Shown here: one piece after another, positions 1 through 10,345 of the stretch
Numbering within the stretch: the first letter of the stretch is position 1
Layout of the letters: each line of letters starts with the position of its first letter
NCBI GenBank assembly: GCA_014621425.1
Contig: JAANBB010000564.1
Coordinates: forward strand, 1-22,560
DNA: 22,560 nucleotides
DNA from: Cylindrodendrum hubeiense
Taxonomy: Eukaryota > Ascomycota > Sordariomycetes > Hypocreales > Nectriaceae
Reading direction: 5' to 3'
Notes under the pieces: generated by a model
Told to the model about the DNA's origin: nothing
Databases searched by the model: none
Seen by the model: the letters and a program-made list of their open reading frames with translations, nothing else
Translations under genes and position numbers: made by a program

Positions 1-134
1 GGGGGGGCATGGGGCGTCTCGCTGGAGTCTTGTCCCTGGACCTTGGCGTGTGTGGCCTTGACCTTGAACCTGGGCCTGGCCCTGGCGTCTTGGGGGGCGG
101 CGGAAGGTTTTGCGCTTGGGATGTTTGGGGATCA

Positions 135-175
135 CGACAGGGTCGACAGCGACAGGGCCGACAACGACAGGGCGA
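135..175. repeat. 15-bp tandem repeat, about 2.7 copies
   Basis: Units begin at 135, 150 and 165 and share the core CGACAGGG followed by a variable YCGACAR tail; the third copy is incomplete. It lies in the gene-poor left part of the window and is not in a supported coding frame. Confidence 0.85.
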
Positions 176-350
176 TGGAGTCGACGGACAGGGGCGTCAG
201 CAGGGTAGGGTGATGCAAGTGAGGAAAAACGGCGGCGCGGGTGTGGGCGTCAGAACGTGGAAGATGGGGCGGCCGAGTGGGTGGCCGAGTGGCAGAGCAG
301 CAGAGCAGGAGAGCAGCAGCGAGCAGTGGGTGTCTGGGTGTTCCCACCAC

Positions 351-378
351 TCCACTGTTCCACTGTTCCACTGTTCCA
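351..378. repeat. 8-bp tandem repeat, 3.5 copies
   Basis: Three perfect copies of TCCACTGT (351-358, 359-366, 367-374) are followed by a partial copy TCCA. This is a simple slippage-type array in non-coding sequence. Confidence 0.9.
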
Positions 379-390
379 GTTGACAAAGGG

Positions 391-430
391 TGCGTTGCAG
401 GCCGTTGCAGGGCGATGCAGGGCGCTGCAG
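391..430. repeat. 10-bp tandem repeat, 4 copies
   Basis: Four 10-bp units, each ending in TGCAG (ends at 400, 410, 420 and 430), with variable bases between them. It starts only 13 bp after the preceding 8-bp array, so two unrelated arrays are nearly adjacent. Confidence 0.85.
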
Positions 431-2010
431 GCTGGCAGCTCTGCGGCGAGGGTAGGACGGACGAGGTGGGTGGGTTTGCGGGATTGCGGGATTGCGGAGG
501 GTGGCGCGGTGCGATGCGATGAGATGATGATCGAGGACGACAGCCGGCAGCTTTACGGACAAGGTGGAGTGATGATCAATACTGCGTACAAAGGATGGAT
601 GGATGGGCCGGAACGAGACTCGTGATACCCGTACGAAGTACAGTATGAGAATGACGGCACAAGAACAAACGCCAAGCGTGGTACCATCTACAGGTAACCG
701 GAGGATACGTAGAGCTCGTTGCTCTGCAGTACCTGATATGTCGAGGCTGGCTCTCCATGTACTTTACGGCATGGCGTCTGGCATCGTGCCTCGTCCAGAA
801 GCGTGCCCGGTGGCTTGTCGGCCCTGCGCGCAAGAGCCAAGGTGCGAACTTTGGATGAAACGGGTGTGTCGTCTGGGGGTGTGTGCTGGGAGGTGACGAC
901 GATTTATCCCTCGACTCTGAATCAGTGAGCAGGACCTTTTTTAGTGACGGAGGGGGCGTGGATTCGACTGTGGATATGAGTGTGGATATGGGATATCATC
1001 GACGTGGGAGGACCGCCATCTGGGCGTGGGACATTCTGGAAACGGGCCTTATAAGCGCGGATATGGTTGAGGATGGCGTTGCCGTTGGGCCAATCTCGTC
1101 GTGTCTTGCAGAACGGCGGATACCTGCACGGCATGTTGCAGGCCGATCAACAGACGGAGAGCAATCAACTGCAATTAGACCATCGACGAGGCGAGGGTCG
1201 TGGGCGATGTCGACCAAGGCCATGGCGCACCGGGTACCGTACGCTACAAGTCCGTGTCACCAACTCCGTACCTGGCCTGCCTTGCTGCCTTCCCAAAGCG
1301 TGAGCAACAGAAACGCCTCCTTCCCGGGCCACCTGCATATCTCTTCAAACTCGGTGCTTCGTAATCACGGTAGCTGGTCGGCAAAGAAGGAAGGTACTGG
1401 AGGAGCCCCTCCTGCAAGGCTCTCAAACGCGGGTGCGTCGCTGGGCTGCTTGCAGGCTGCACCTTGGCCGCCTCCAGTTGGACACTGGGTTTGTGCGACA
1501 ACCCACTTCGCAGGGCTCAGCCAAGCCCAGGCCAAGAAAAGGCGAGCGGTTGGTTCCATGGTACAGAGCTGGAGAGCGTCTGCCAAAACCTGCCCTCCCT
1601 CCTTCCCACACGGTTCCACAGAGCTAAGGTCGGCAGGCGACGGGAGGCATGGTAGTTCTGCGCGCAGCCAGACAATTGATTAGGTCGGCTGCGAGGTGCG
1701 CTATCTCGCTTTGTGGCCCAGCCTTTCCGCCTGCACCTGTGCATCTATCGACCTTGCCTGCTTACTACAGTGGAGGTCGGCGGTGAGTTACGATGAGGCT
1801 CCAAGGACCAGGAGCCGTCCTCAAGCGGGGACGTCCCGGCACGCTGTCAATCTCTCGTAATGGGGCCCAAGGCTGTGGGTTAGGTTATTCGCCGGGGGAA
1901 CTTGCTACTAATTATTACGTACCTCTGGTCGTGTAGAATCAGGAAATAGAGAGCGGATTAGATCCTGCAGGCCAAGCTTGCCCAGCGCAGACCGCTCACT
2001 GCCGCTGTCC

Positions 2011-2026
2011 TGTCTGTCTGTCTGTC
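2011..2026. repeat. TGTC tetranucleotide microsatellite
   Basis: Four perfect TGTC units in a non-coding stretch. No function is suggested. Confidence 0.9.
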
Positions 2027-3206
2027 TAGTATCTAGAACCAGCCCGTTCTCTCCTTTACCTGCCTGCCTCACCACTAGCCGGACAAGCAAACTAGTTACA
2101 CCGAAATACGATGGCTGCGCTCAGGTCCGCTGCGCCCTCGAGCCCGATCAGGAGGCGTCGTGTCACCAGTTCGCGCGGTACTTATGTCGAGATAGGTGCA
2201 CGCTGGGCCGCATCCCGTCTTTGACTCCGGGGGGGGCTTCCGTCAACCGCGCCAGTGTGGATTGATGTCTTGGTCGCCTCGGGAGGAGTTTAAGGCGACG
2301 TTCCACTAGGACATGGCCGTTGACGACACAACGGCACTCGCAGGAGACCACGCCACCGACCGCCACCGCCCCCGGGACTCTTGGCTCGCGGTCCCCATCC
2401 CTCCCGTACTCTCGAGCATTAGCCTCGTCCTAGTATCATCCTCTGGCAGAGAAGGCCTCCACCCCTTTCACTAATACCTCTAGTAGTCGGCGCTGGGTCC
2501 AGACACTCAGCCCGGCACCTTCCCGACTGCATGCCTCAGTGGAGATGCCACCGAATAGCAGGGGACAGGCCACTGCACAGTACATTAGGTTGCTGCACAC
2601 CGTCGTATATCATCTCTCTTATTGGGTTGATGGCAACTCCACCGTTTTCGACCTCCTGGATTCGACTAGGCGGGAATGTCCTCGTTCAGAAAGTGCCTCC
2701 TATGAACGTTAGATGCCAGAGGGACGAACGCTGTGCGGATTGCGCCGGACCTATTTCGTACTATGTACATGGAAAGCCCATTCACAGCCACGACACGGAC
2801 CTCATCCACACTCAGGCCATGGTTTCTAAGATGCTTCGGCTACCTGGTGCTGAAGCAAAAACCAGCTGATTCGTCCGTTTTATGGAGGCATTGGTCTTGG
2901 TGCAGACAGATACTTTGGGCCGTCGCTTTGGGGTCTTTTGTCCCAATGGCACAGGGGCCTCGGCAGCGTCGGGGCGCAGGCACCTCGCAACACGCCAGAG
3001 ACTGGACAAGAAAGACACGCTCACGGGCGTCAAGATGCGTTGAGTTGTTCCATCCAAGAGCCCAGGAACATCCAGGAGCCCGGTGATACATACATGACCA
3101 TCCGTGCCACAACGCCGAGATGCCTTGGCATTCTGCAATCATTCGCTGCGAGCCAAGGACGTCGCGCCGACCCCCTGTTCTGCCCATCGTCCTACTCCCT
3201 GGCCAG

Positions 3207-3454
3207 GTACGTAAACTTGCCGTTTCTGTGTCGGTATCCCTCCCTGGCCACCTGGCAGATGGACGTGGATAGATGGGTTGGCTGGCGGCTGGTAAGGTTG
3301 GGAAGCCAGGTCGTCCCAGTACGGTTACCGACACCATGGCCCCAAAGTGCGCCACGGCGGTCAGTTCATTGTCCCTCGAGCCACTGGCAGCGCGGGATCC
3401 ACTCTCGCCCCAAGACCCCAAGACGGTGCTAACGATTCTCATCTTGACCTGCAG
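3207..3454 (+). other. orphan intron-like signals (candidate non-coding transcript)
   Basis: A donor-like CAG|GTACGTAAAC at 3204-3216 is followed 248 nt later by a strong fungal acceptor arrangement: branch motif GTGCTAAC (3426-3433), a pyrimidine-biased stretch, and CTGCAG ending at 3454. Joining the flanks gives no recognisable protein; the + frame entering from upstream meets a stop within five codons after the join. If used, these signals would belong to a non-coding or 5'-leader transcript. This is inference from signal quality alone; chance occurrence in several kilobases is quite possible. Confidence 0.2.
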
Positions 3455-5176
3455 TAGCTCAGCCTAACGCGTGTCAATCACCATCCTCTACTTGACGGAA
3501 TCTCTCCATCTTCCTCCTCTTGAGCCTCCCCCGGCATCCCGTTGGCTGACTTTCGGCAGGGGCCGCACTTGCTCGCCAAGGTTGTCGCAGCGGCGAGGGG
3601 GGTCGAGCTTTGGATGTTACCCTCCCGCCGACGAGAAACAAGCCGCATAAAGATTGTGGGTGGCATTTGATTGCAGCTGCAGTATTCGGCATACCAACGC
3701 GCGAGTCCCGTCAATGAGGTCTTGTCTTGGCTCCCCCAGGGCTAATCGAGCGAGCACCCTGGATAAGCGTCTATCCCCGCTGACGACGACGGTGAGCTGG
3801 GGTCCGGACCATTGCCTCCCCATACTTGGTTCGTCCAAACATGTACCGAGCACAGTGCGTCTGAGAGAGGCGCCAGAGGCATGACACTGGTAGAAACAAC
3901 AGTTGTGGAAATGCAGGAACCGCCGCTATGCCAGGCCACACCGAGTATAGCCCGGACGCGGATACGGTGATACGCGGACACGATCAGCCAAGTCAAGGAT
4001 ATCAAACGCCTAAATCTGCTACTTCCCCTCGCCGCTATTCGGTAATTGACGGAGGAAATTGAACCGCCATCGCGGGGATCTGTGCCTTCGGGTTCGGATC
4101 AGATGATAGCTTGTTCGCAAGGCTTGCCACTTGTCCCTAAAGCTCCGACGGTCTTTGGAGCTACGAGCAACAGGCTATCTGTGCCGCGCAATTTCAACTA
4201 CGATGACTATACTCCACGGTTCTCGATTCCAATACGGATAGCCGGTTCTTAGCTCAGGGAAAGGTCAATTGGTGGTCTCCATCTAGTGCCAGGGGTCTTC
4301 GATGTTTCCAGCACGCCACGGTACTCGTCGTATCGACGTCAACACCCCAGGATCCGAGCCGACACTTAGCCTGGAACCCCCTCCCACAGTGGATAGCACT
4401 GGATGCCCCCTGGTCGCCTCCCATACTACGTGGGAAGCTAGAACTTTCGGGGCCAGCAGGACGCAGGCTCGGTGGCGTCGTTTGACACTGTACTAGAGGG
4501 GACGAATGCAAAGAGGCTGGTGCTTGCATCCACCATTCTCAGCATGGTGACAATCCACGCAAATGAGGAAATGCACCACCTCTATCTCGAGAACCCTTGT
4601 TCTGCCCTCCCTATACAACCCCAGAACGGTGCCAGGGGAGTGCTGAGTTTCCCGGCAAGTGGTACGGGTGCGCTGGGCCGTGGGTGTTGACTACTGTCAC
4701 ATGCCGTGGTAGTTGTCGGTTCGGTGACGCGCAGCGCAGGGAGGAGGGGATGTGGGTGGGTGGTGTGGAAGATGCCGAGGCTCAGCGACGTTGAGCCTGG
4801 TCGCAGGTGGGGAGAAGGGGGGGACGGTTTCTTCTCCACGCACCCGCAGCCCACTTTCCGGGCTCGAGGGCTCAATCAAATTGCCCTTCACGCAATGGTG
4901 GTTTCAGTGCCTCGACGGGGCCAACACCCCCAAAGCCCTTCATCAAAGTTAATGTCCTCGCTTGGGGCAAGGGCCTACGCAGCTCCCGCCACAGGGCTTG
5001 GTCGGTGAAGCTGCCCTAGCTCCGTTCCCAGTCTAGGCGCTGGGTGTCGGAACGACGAGATGGACCGGCGCGTGCAATAGTAAGGACAAGAGAGCGAACA
5101 GTCGCGCGCGGGTGACAGCTGACAAGTTACCGCCGTCGTGGCCGTTGGACCGGTTCCGCTGGGGAGTCAGAGACTG

Positions 5177-5230
5177 GATCAGGTACTCGATCAGGTACTC
5201 GATCAGGTACTCGACCAGGTACTCGACCAA
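5177..5230. repeat. 12-bp minisatellite, 4.5 copies
   Basis: Four 12-bp units GAYCAGGTACTC at 5177-5188, 5189-5200, 5201-5212 and 5213-5224 (the fourth has C instead of T at the third base), plus a 6-bp partial copy. The period is a multiple of three, so frames through it appear as short peptide repeats (such as RYSIRYSI on +), but no supported gene contains it. Confidence 0.95.
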
Positions 5231-6047
5231 GGACGGGCTAGACGATGACGATGGACCACCCCCCTGGGCTGGCAGAACCATGGCAGGCCCATGTATGCAC
5301 CCTCACGTCCACCATACACAGGAGCAATTTCAACCCATCCGACGATCCCAGAAACTGCGACACCCATGTCACGCTGGGTCCGTCGGCCGGCATCTTCTGC
5401 TGAGCTCAGATTACACATAGATACCAATCTTGGATGGGGTTCTTACTAATGCCAATCAAGATCCGATGACTTCCGACAACCCAACACACCAGAATGAGTC
5501 CTTCCTCTCCCAGCGTTCAAAGCGTCAGGGAGTCGCGCATTGGGCCGCGGATCGCCCGGTAGGGCCATTAAGCTGTTGGTTGTGTCGGCACTTGAGACGT
5601 GTCGCGGCAGACGACTGTCTGGCCTGGCTCAATTCGAAGCCCAAGGGGGTTCGTGGGCTTTAGTTTGACCCGTTCTAGCAGTCTGCTCCGAAGCCCACGG
5701 CGTCCGCGTCCGCCACGATCTGGCACCGGTTGCCCGCCATGCAAGACCCATGGCACATCTCGACCAACATCCGGCTTCTGGACGGCTTCTGGGGACCTTC
5801 GATGCAGGGGTGCCGGCATCCGCGCCGTCCGTTGACGCCTTCTCCGGAGTTTCCAGAAGCCTTCTCGGCCGGGACATCAAGACCCCATCGAATCCTCCAA
5901 AATAGCTCGGCCCCCCCACTGCCACGTTGGATTATTGAGAGCTGGATGCTTGTTCCTAGTCAGCGCCGTCAATTGAGCCAAACCTCGCTCCCACCCAGGG
6001 TCTCGTGGCTAAAATCGCCTCCGGCTGGCCTTATGCTACTTGGCTAG

Positions 6048-6124
6048 CGATCGATAGTAGTACTTCGTACTTCGTACTTCCCGGCGCATGAATACGTGCG
6101 TCCATCTGGGAGCGCTATCGATCG
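6048..6124. repeat. 10-bp inverted repeat around a TACTTCG array
   Basis: CGATCGATAG at 6048-6057 is matched by its exact reverse complement at 6115-6124. The 57-nt spacer starts with three near-tandem TACTTCG units (6061-6080). The arms contain the self-complementary hexamer CGATCG, so part of the symmetry comes cheaply. No target-site duplication or coding content marks it as a mobile element. Confidence 0.5.
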
Positions 6125-6659
6125 TCCTGCATAGGCGGCACCAGCCATGACGACGGGTCCGGCCAGTGCGCTGTCGTGTTGCAGAGTCGAGCACCAAACG
6201 CAGCCGGGGCCCCTGTTGCGGGTGCGTCTCGGCATCCATGCCGGCGATGTGCGATGTACGCAGGCAGTTCGATGCCAATAAAGTTTCCATCGCAATGTTC
6301 CGACGGCCAACGTGCCTTATTCCCTTGCGTGTGTCATTATCTAGGGGTCCACCACAAGCGCCTTCGGCACACGATTGCCATGCTGTGCAATGCGGAGTGG
6401 TGGACGCCAGAGACTAAATTGTCCAAGGGCCAAAGTGCCCGCCATCTCAGCTTGGCTTGTCCAGTGGCGGTGGTCGAGGCTCGCTTATGCTGCGCCTCAC
6501 CTTCCCTCGGTCCTCTACCTCGGTCAAAATGACCGCGCTTATCAAATGTGGCGTCATGAGATAATCTTCCCCTCCGCGCACAACCCACATCCTGCCATCC
6601 TTGTGCAACACGAACCGTCGACGACCAGGCATCACGAGTCCGCGACATCTAGCTAGCAT

Positions 6660-6813
6660 CCACGGAGCATTCGTCATCTCCACTATCCAGCTTCCTTCGG
6701 GCTGAGCCGGTCATCTCACGACGCTCGTCCTCTCTCCCCCTGCGTCACTTTCGCTTTCTCCCTGCAAGCAGCAAGCATCCCAGCGCCGATTATCGGTGCC
6801 CCCTCCGTTCGCC
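6660..6813 (+). promoter_or_regulatory. CT-rich leader/promoter-proximal region of CIA2
   Basis: The stretch before the CIA2 start codon is strongly pyrimidine-biased, with runs such as CTCTCTCCCCCTG and TTTCTCCCTGC, as is usual just upstream of filamentous ascomycete genes. The ATG at 6814 sits in a favourable GCCATGG context. I see no clear TATA box. Confidence 0.5.
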
Positions 6814-7710
6814 ATGGCCACCTTGGACAATGCGAACCCTACTATCCTCAGCGCATCCCAGCTGCCCACGCGCCAGGCAAAGCTAGCCCCCCGTAAGGGC
6901 CCTGAGTCAAGGTACAACGACATCGTCTTCGCCAAGCCGTCGTACCTGGCGCAACCGTTCTGCGGCCAAGACGCTGTGGCCTGGCCGCGCACTAGTGACT
7001 GGCACGACGAGTTTGCCGATGAGGCTATCGATGAACAGGAAATTTACGGTACGCCGATCCCCATGATTCTTTTACTTGTTTTTCGGTGGAGTCGAAACTA
7101 GTTGTGTTTCAACTTGAGACGCCGCACTACACTACCTCTGCCACCTACCTGCCTTGCCTATTTCCATTCTAAGAAGGATGCTTGACTTTCAAACCATGAC
7201 GGTCAACCCGCACGAACCATGGCTCTTCTCTTGTGGAATTTGCATCATGATGTGTCTCATTTGGATGCCGAGTCCTGTCTCTGATGGCTGGTTCTCAAAC
7301 AAGTATTCCATGCTAAACTATGTCTTACAGACCTGATCTCAACCATCTCGGACCCGGAGCATCCCGTGTCCTTGGGCCAGCTCTCTGTCATTAATCTGTG
7401 TGACATTCACATCACTCCGTCTCCCTCGTTGGGCGCTCCGGAGCCCAACACCATCGTTCAGGTGAGGGTGGAAATTACGCCTACCATCACGCACTGCTCG
7501 CTCGCGACAGTGATTGGTCTAGGAGTTCGGGTGCGACTCGAGAAGGCGCTTCCCCCCAATTACCGGGTCGATGTCACTTGCAAGGAGAACAGTCATAACC
7601 AGGACGACCAGGTGAACAAGCAGCTTGGCGACAAGGAGCGAGTAGCTGCCGCATTGGAGAATGACACTCTGAAGGGAGTGCTGGACAAGATGCTGGAGAC
7701 ATGTGCTTGA
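6814..7710 (+). CDS. CIA2: Cia2, cytosolic iron-sulfur cluster targeting protein (MIP18/DUF59 family)
   Basis: Coding sequence is join(6814..7048,7331..7710), 204 residues. Cia2 (human CIAO2B/FAM96B) works with Cia1 and Met18/Mms19 in the complex that delivers 4Fe-4S clusters to cytosolic and nuclear apoproteins such as DNA polymerases and helicases. The first exon encodes a variable N-terminal arm of about 78 residues ending in EQEIY. The join (TAC G|AC CTG) restores EIYDLISTISDPEHPVSL, which matches the family's EIYDLIRSI-DPE signature. The hallmark TPT-x-x-HCSLAT follows, with the conserved reactive cysteine at residue 134, then NKQLGDKERVAAALEN near the C terminus. Length is normal for a fungal Cia2. 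The start at 6814 was chosen because it is the first ATG and has a Kozak-like context. The single 282-nt intron has donor GTACGC and branch-like GCTAAAC before TTACAG. The downstream neighbour, over 3 kb away, points the opposite way. Confidence 0.95.
7049..7330 (+). other. CIA2 intron, 282 nt
   Basis: Donor GTACGC at 7049 and acceptor TTACAG ending at 7330, with a branch-like GCTAAAC about 20 nt before the acceptor. Protein continuity across the join into the DUF59 signature fixes both ends. It is several times longer than the usual 50-100 nt introns in this window. No additional exon is needed to complete the protein. Confidence 0.9.
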
Positions 7711-8234
7711 GCACTTACACGGCGATACAACTTCCTCATTCGGCGTTTCGCAAAGGATAGTCAGTCCCCTGTCGCCTTTGTCCATATGACGATTCGGTCA
7801 CCCGGCTCCCCGCTCATAATCGGCGTCATGTAACGCTCAATCGAACAACCATGAAGAAATCACATGAAACTCCAGCTGAGGATGCAATAATGGTTCGGCT
7901 TTTTTGGGACATTGGTGACAACATTGGTGACATGGCGGTCTGCAAGGTTGGCGTCAAGCAGCAAGCAGGCCACTTGACTATCGAGTCGAGTCGGGCTGGA
8001 AGGGAAGCAAGCAAATGTGCGGAATGGGAAAGGCCCTTGATTGGAGGGGCTGGTGGTCGAGCAAGGATTGGCCTCGCACCAGAGTCAGATTGATCTGGTT
8101 AAAGTTCGACCACGACTGAGCCACACTGCCCTGCAGGGGGCCCTCATCCCCAAGGCGTTATCCGGCAAAATCCCACGCTTTTGCCGCGGGTCAGTACCGA
8201 GGCCGTACGGCTTTTGTGACCGTCACATGCTTGC

Positions 8235-8269
8235 GGACTGGGTGGACTGGGTGGACTGGTGGACTGAGT
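8235..8269. repeat. 9-bp tandem repeat, about 4 copies
   Basis: Units GGACTGGGT at 8235-8243 and 8244-8252, an 8-bp variant at 8253-8260 and a variant GGACTGAGT at 8261-8269. A loosely related GCGACTGGG/GGGACTGGG run occurs near 8741-8770. Confidence 0.9.
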
Positions 8270-8440
8270 GGAATTATCCAGTGTTGGGACAGGCCTTTCG
8301 CCAGGTCCTTCGTCAATTCGGGGTGTTTGACAGGCTTCATTTTGGCCAGGGTGGTGGCTTTGCTCCTGGTCGCATTCGTCACTTACACTGCAACAACAAT
8401 CTCGTTGGGCTTAGCCCAGCCATGATCCAGATCTGCAATG

Positions 8441-8480
8441 TACTAACAGTACTAACGGTACTAAAAGTACTAAAAGTACT
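8441..8480 (+). repeat. 9-bp tandem repeat TACTAACRG/TACTAAAAG, 4.4 copies
   Basis: Units at 8441-8449, 8450-8458, 8459-8467 and 8468-8476 plus a final TACT. The first two contain TACTAAC, identical to the consensus yeast branch-point heptamer; the last two carry TACTAAA. There is no convincing intron around it, so the resemblance is probably accidental. Confidence 0.9.
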
Positions 8481-9324
8481 GGCCTTCGTCTCCTGTCAAG
8501 TTTCCGACCAAATGTCAACCCTGCGATTTGCTTTCCGTTTTCGTCTCCCCTGTCAGGCTCTAAACCAGCATCCCCCACTCCCGTCGCCGCAATTCCAAAC
8601 CGCCCGGTCTACAATCTGGCCCCATCCCAGGGCTCTTTGTCGACCACTAGTCGCTGGGCCACAATACCTGTGCGGAATTTGCCGCGCCCAAGGAGTCCAG
8701 CCGGCGTCGACCGGCCCCCCCAAAGCAGCCCCCAAGTTGGGAGCGACTGGGCGACTGGGGGACTGGGTGGCCGGGGTCGTCGTCCCAGAAGGCGAAAGCG
8801 TGCCCAGCAGCATCACCATCGCCCAACCCATGGGGGCTTGTGCGCTTCCCGTGCACTTGGGTCGCCGACGGGATGGAGTTGACAAGTTGCCAAGCCATTG
8901 GACCGCGTCCTTAGCCGGCTTGGTACACGGGGGAGCCTAGACAAACCTTGGGATTGTCATGTCATGCCTGGTTGACTCTGCGCCAGTTAGGGCCCCGTCG
9001 TCCTCCCGCGCGCGAGTTGGAAAGCTTCCTCGATTGTGGATGTCTGTCGCCGTGCATGTATGATGGATGTCGACGATGGATGATCTTGGGTCGACAAGGC
9101 CCTGGTCCAGCTAACAAATGACGCCTTTGCGACACCCCGGCCGCGAGCTGCCAGGTGAAGCTTCGACGCTGCCCGACGGTTTTCGGGAGCGCTGTTTTCT
9201 TTCCCTGGACACCGGGGATCACACCTGCATATGCCGCCTAGGTCGCTGCCAGTCTGGGGGAGGAGGCATGCGGCTGTCATCTGTCATGTCGGTGCAGCTC
9301 GCAACTCCCGCGGCCCCCGCGACA

Positions 9325-9352
9325 GGAGACACGGCTACGGAGACACGGCTAC
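9325..9352. repeat. 14-bp perfect direct duplication
   Basis: GGAGACACGGCTAC occurs twice in tandem (9325-9338 and 9339-9352) in non-coding sequence. Confidence 0.9.
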
Positions 9353-9733
9353 AAAGACCACGAAACATCCTAAGGTATAAGCGATATGGGGTCCAACCAG
9401 TCCGAAACGGGCCCTCGGAGCTTGGTTTGCTCCGTTAGCAAGTGATATTCCCCCGAGCCGCTGGCACTACTCCGCGCGGATAGTGATGCTAGCAGCTATA
9501 ACTCATCTCATCTCTAGCTCCAGCGTGGGATGACATGTATCATGCCGTTGACCAACCCCCAGAGCTTGCCTCCGCCGACGTTCGCGAACCCACCGTGGCC
9601 GTTACGCATTCCGGCATGGCTTTTCTGCGTCTTTCGTCCCCCATGGGCCTGGCCTTAGAAGAGCGCCCATCACAAAACGCGCACCCCGGCAGAGCCCTAC
9701 AACAGCCCTTCCCCCTGCCGAGACTAGTCGAGC

Positions 9734-9761
9734 CTGCTGCTTGCTGCTTGCTGCTTGCTGG
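9734..9761. repeat. 7-bp tandem repeat, 4 copies
   Basis: Units of YTGCTGC/TTGCTGG at 9734, 9741, 9748 and 9755. Simple slippage-type array. Confidence 0.85.
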
Positions 9762-10326
9762 CCTTGCCTGCTCGCTCGACCACTCAGTCCCCCTGCACGG
9801 AACGCTCTCCACCCCCTCCGCGAGCTTCCTGTTGCTCTCCCCCCCCATCGAACGCCCTACCGCCCCTCCGGAATTTCGACATTGAGGGGTTGCTCGGCGG
9901 CTTTGGGGGTTTTCTGTCTCACGCGTCGCCTCTGCGATGCGTTCCCCGCAAGCCACCGTGCAAGCCGCTGCATGCGCCGGACGATGGCCGAAGAGCCGGT
10001 AGGTCGCGCGCTCACGTCTGGGGAATCGGTCTCGGTCTCGGAATCAGCCGTCGAGGGTCCGGATAGATAGTCTGTCGTCAAGTCTGCCGCCCAGTCTGTT
10101 GCCAAACTGCCCCCGTGACGAGACCCAAAGCCGTCAGGGAACCGTCAGCGTTTGGGCCTGTCAGGGTGTCCCCTGAGCACCCGTCCTTGTGGAACCGTCA
10201 TCATCGAGAAAGGGCCCTCCCTGTCCTGTCCAAGCTCGGGGTGGTTGGCTCATCGTTCCAGCAGACAGACAGCACTAGCCTTGGACGTTCTAGAGGCAGA
10301 CAAGGCGTTCGTTCCTTCGACGAGGC

Positions 10327-10345
10327 GGATTGGATTGGATTGGAT
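10327..10345. repeat. GGATT pentanucleotide repeat
   Basis: Three perfect GGATT units plus GGAT in the region downstream of SNU114. Too short to be telomere-derived, and the unit is not a fungal telomere repeat. Confidence 0.85.

Larger units (their letters stand above)
1..6659. other. gene-poor region, no recognisable gene
   Basis: About 6.7 kb in which no reading frame on either strand resembles a protein family I know. The longest open frames (for example 883-1683 on + and 2840-3442 on -) have irregular composition, lack conserved motifs, and are not extended by plausible splice sites into anything protein-like. The DNA is GC-rich, so it does not look like AT-rich RIP-degraded repeat. It contains several short tandem duplications, listed separately, and one isolated pair of intron-like signals near 3207-3454. 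It could be the long 5' regulatory region of a gene beyond the left edge, a host for non-coding transcripts, or decayed sequence. The absence call rests on eye inspection only. Confidence 0.6.

Noticed and set aside
1..254. Open minus-strand frame of about 84 codons running off the left edge, with a basic HPKRKTFRR segment
   Set aside because: It has no ATG and no believable upstream acceptor, and the 15-bp repeat generates part of its regular V/P pattern. It could be an exon of a gene beyond the edge, but the window cannot show it.
883..1683. 266-codon open frame on the + strand in the gene-poor region
   Set aside because: It lacks any recognisable domain, begins at a non-ATG codon, and its composition is that of unselected GC-rich DNA.
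1800..2090. Possible two-exon 90-residue minus-strand gene using a GAG|GTACGT donor near 1921
   Set aside because: The only acceptor (CCTAACCCACAG) places the branch motif too close to the AG, the start is not an ATG, and the peptide is unrecognisable.
8191..8382. Short basic minus-strand ORF of 63 codons
   Set aside because: Its C-terminal half is the translated 9-bp tandem array and the start is GTG; not enough to call a gene.
8041..8940. 299-codon open frame on the + strand
   Set aside because: Parts are direct translations of 9-bp tandem arrays, the start is not an ATG, and nothing resembles a protein family.
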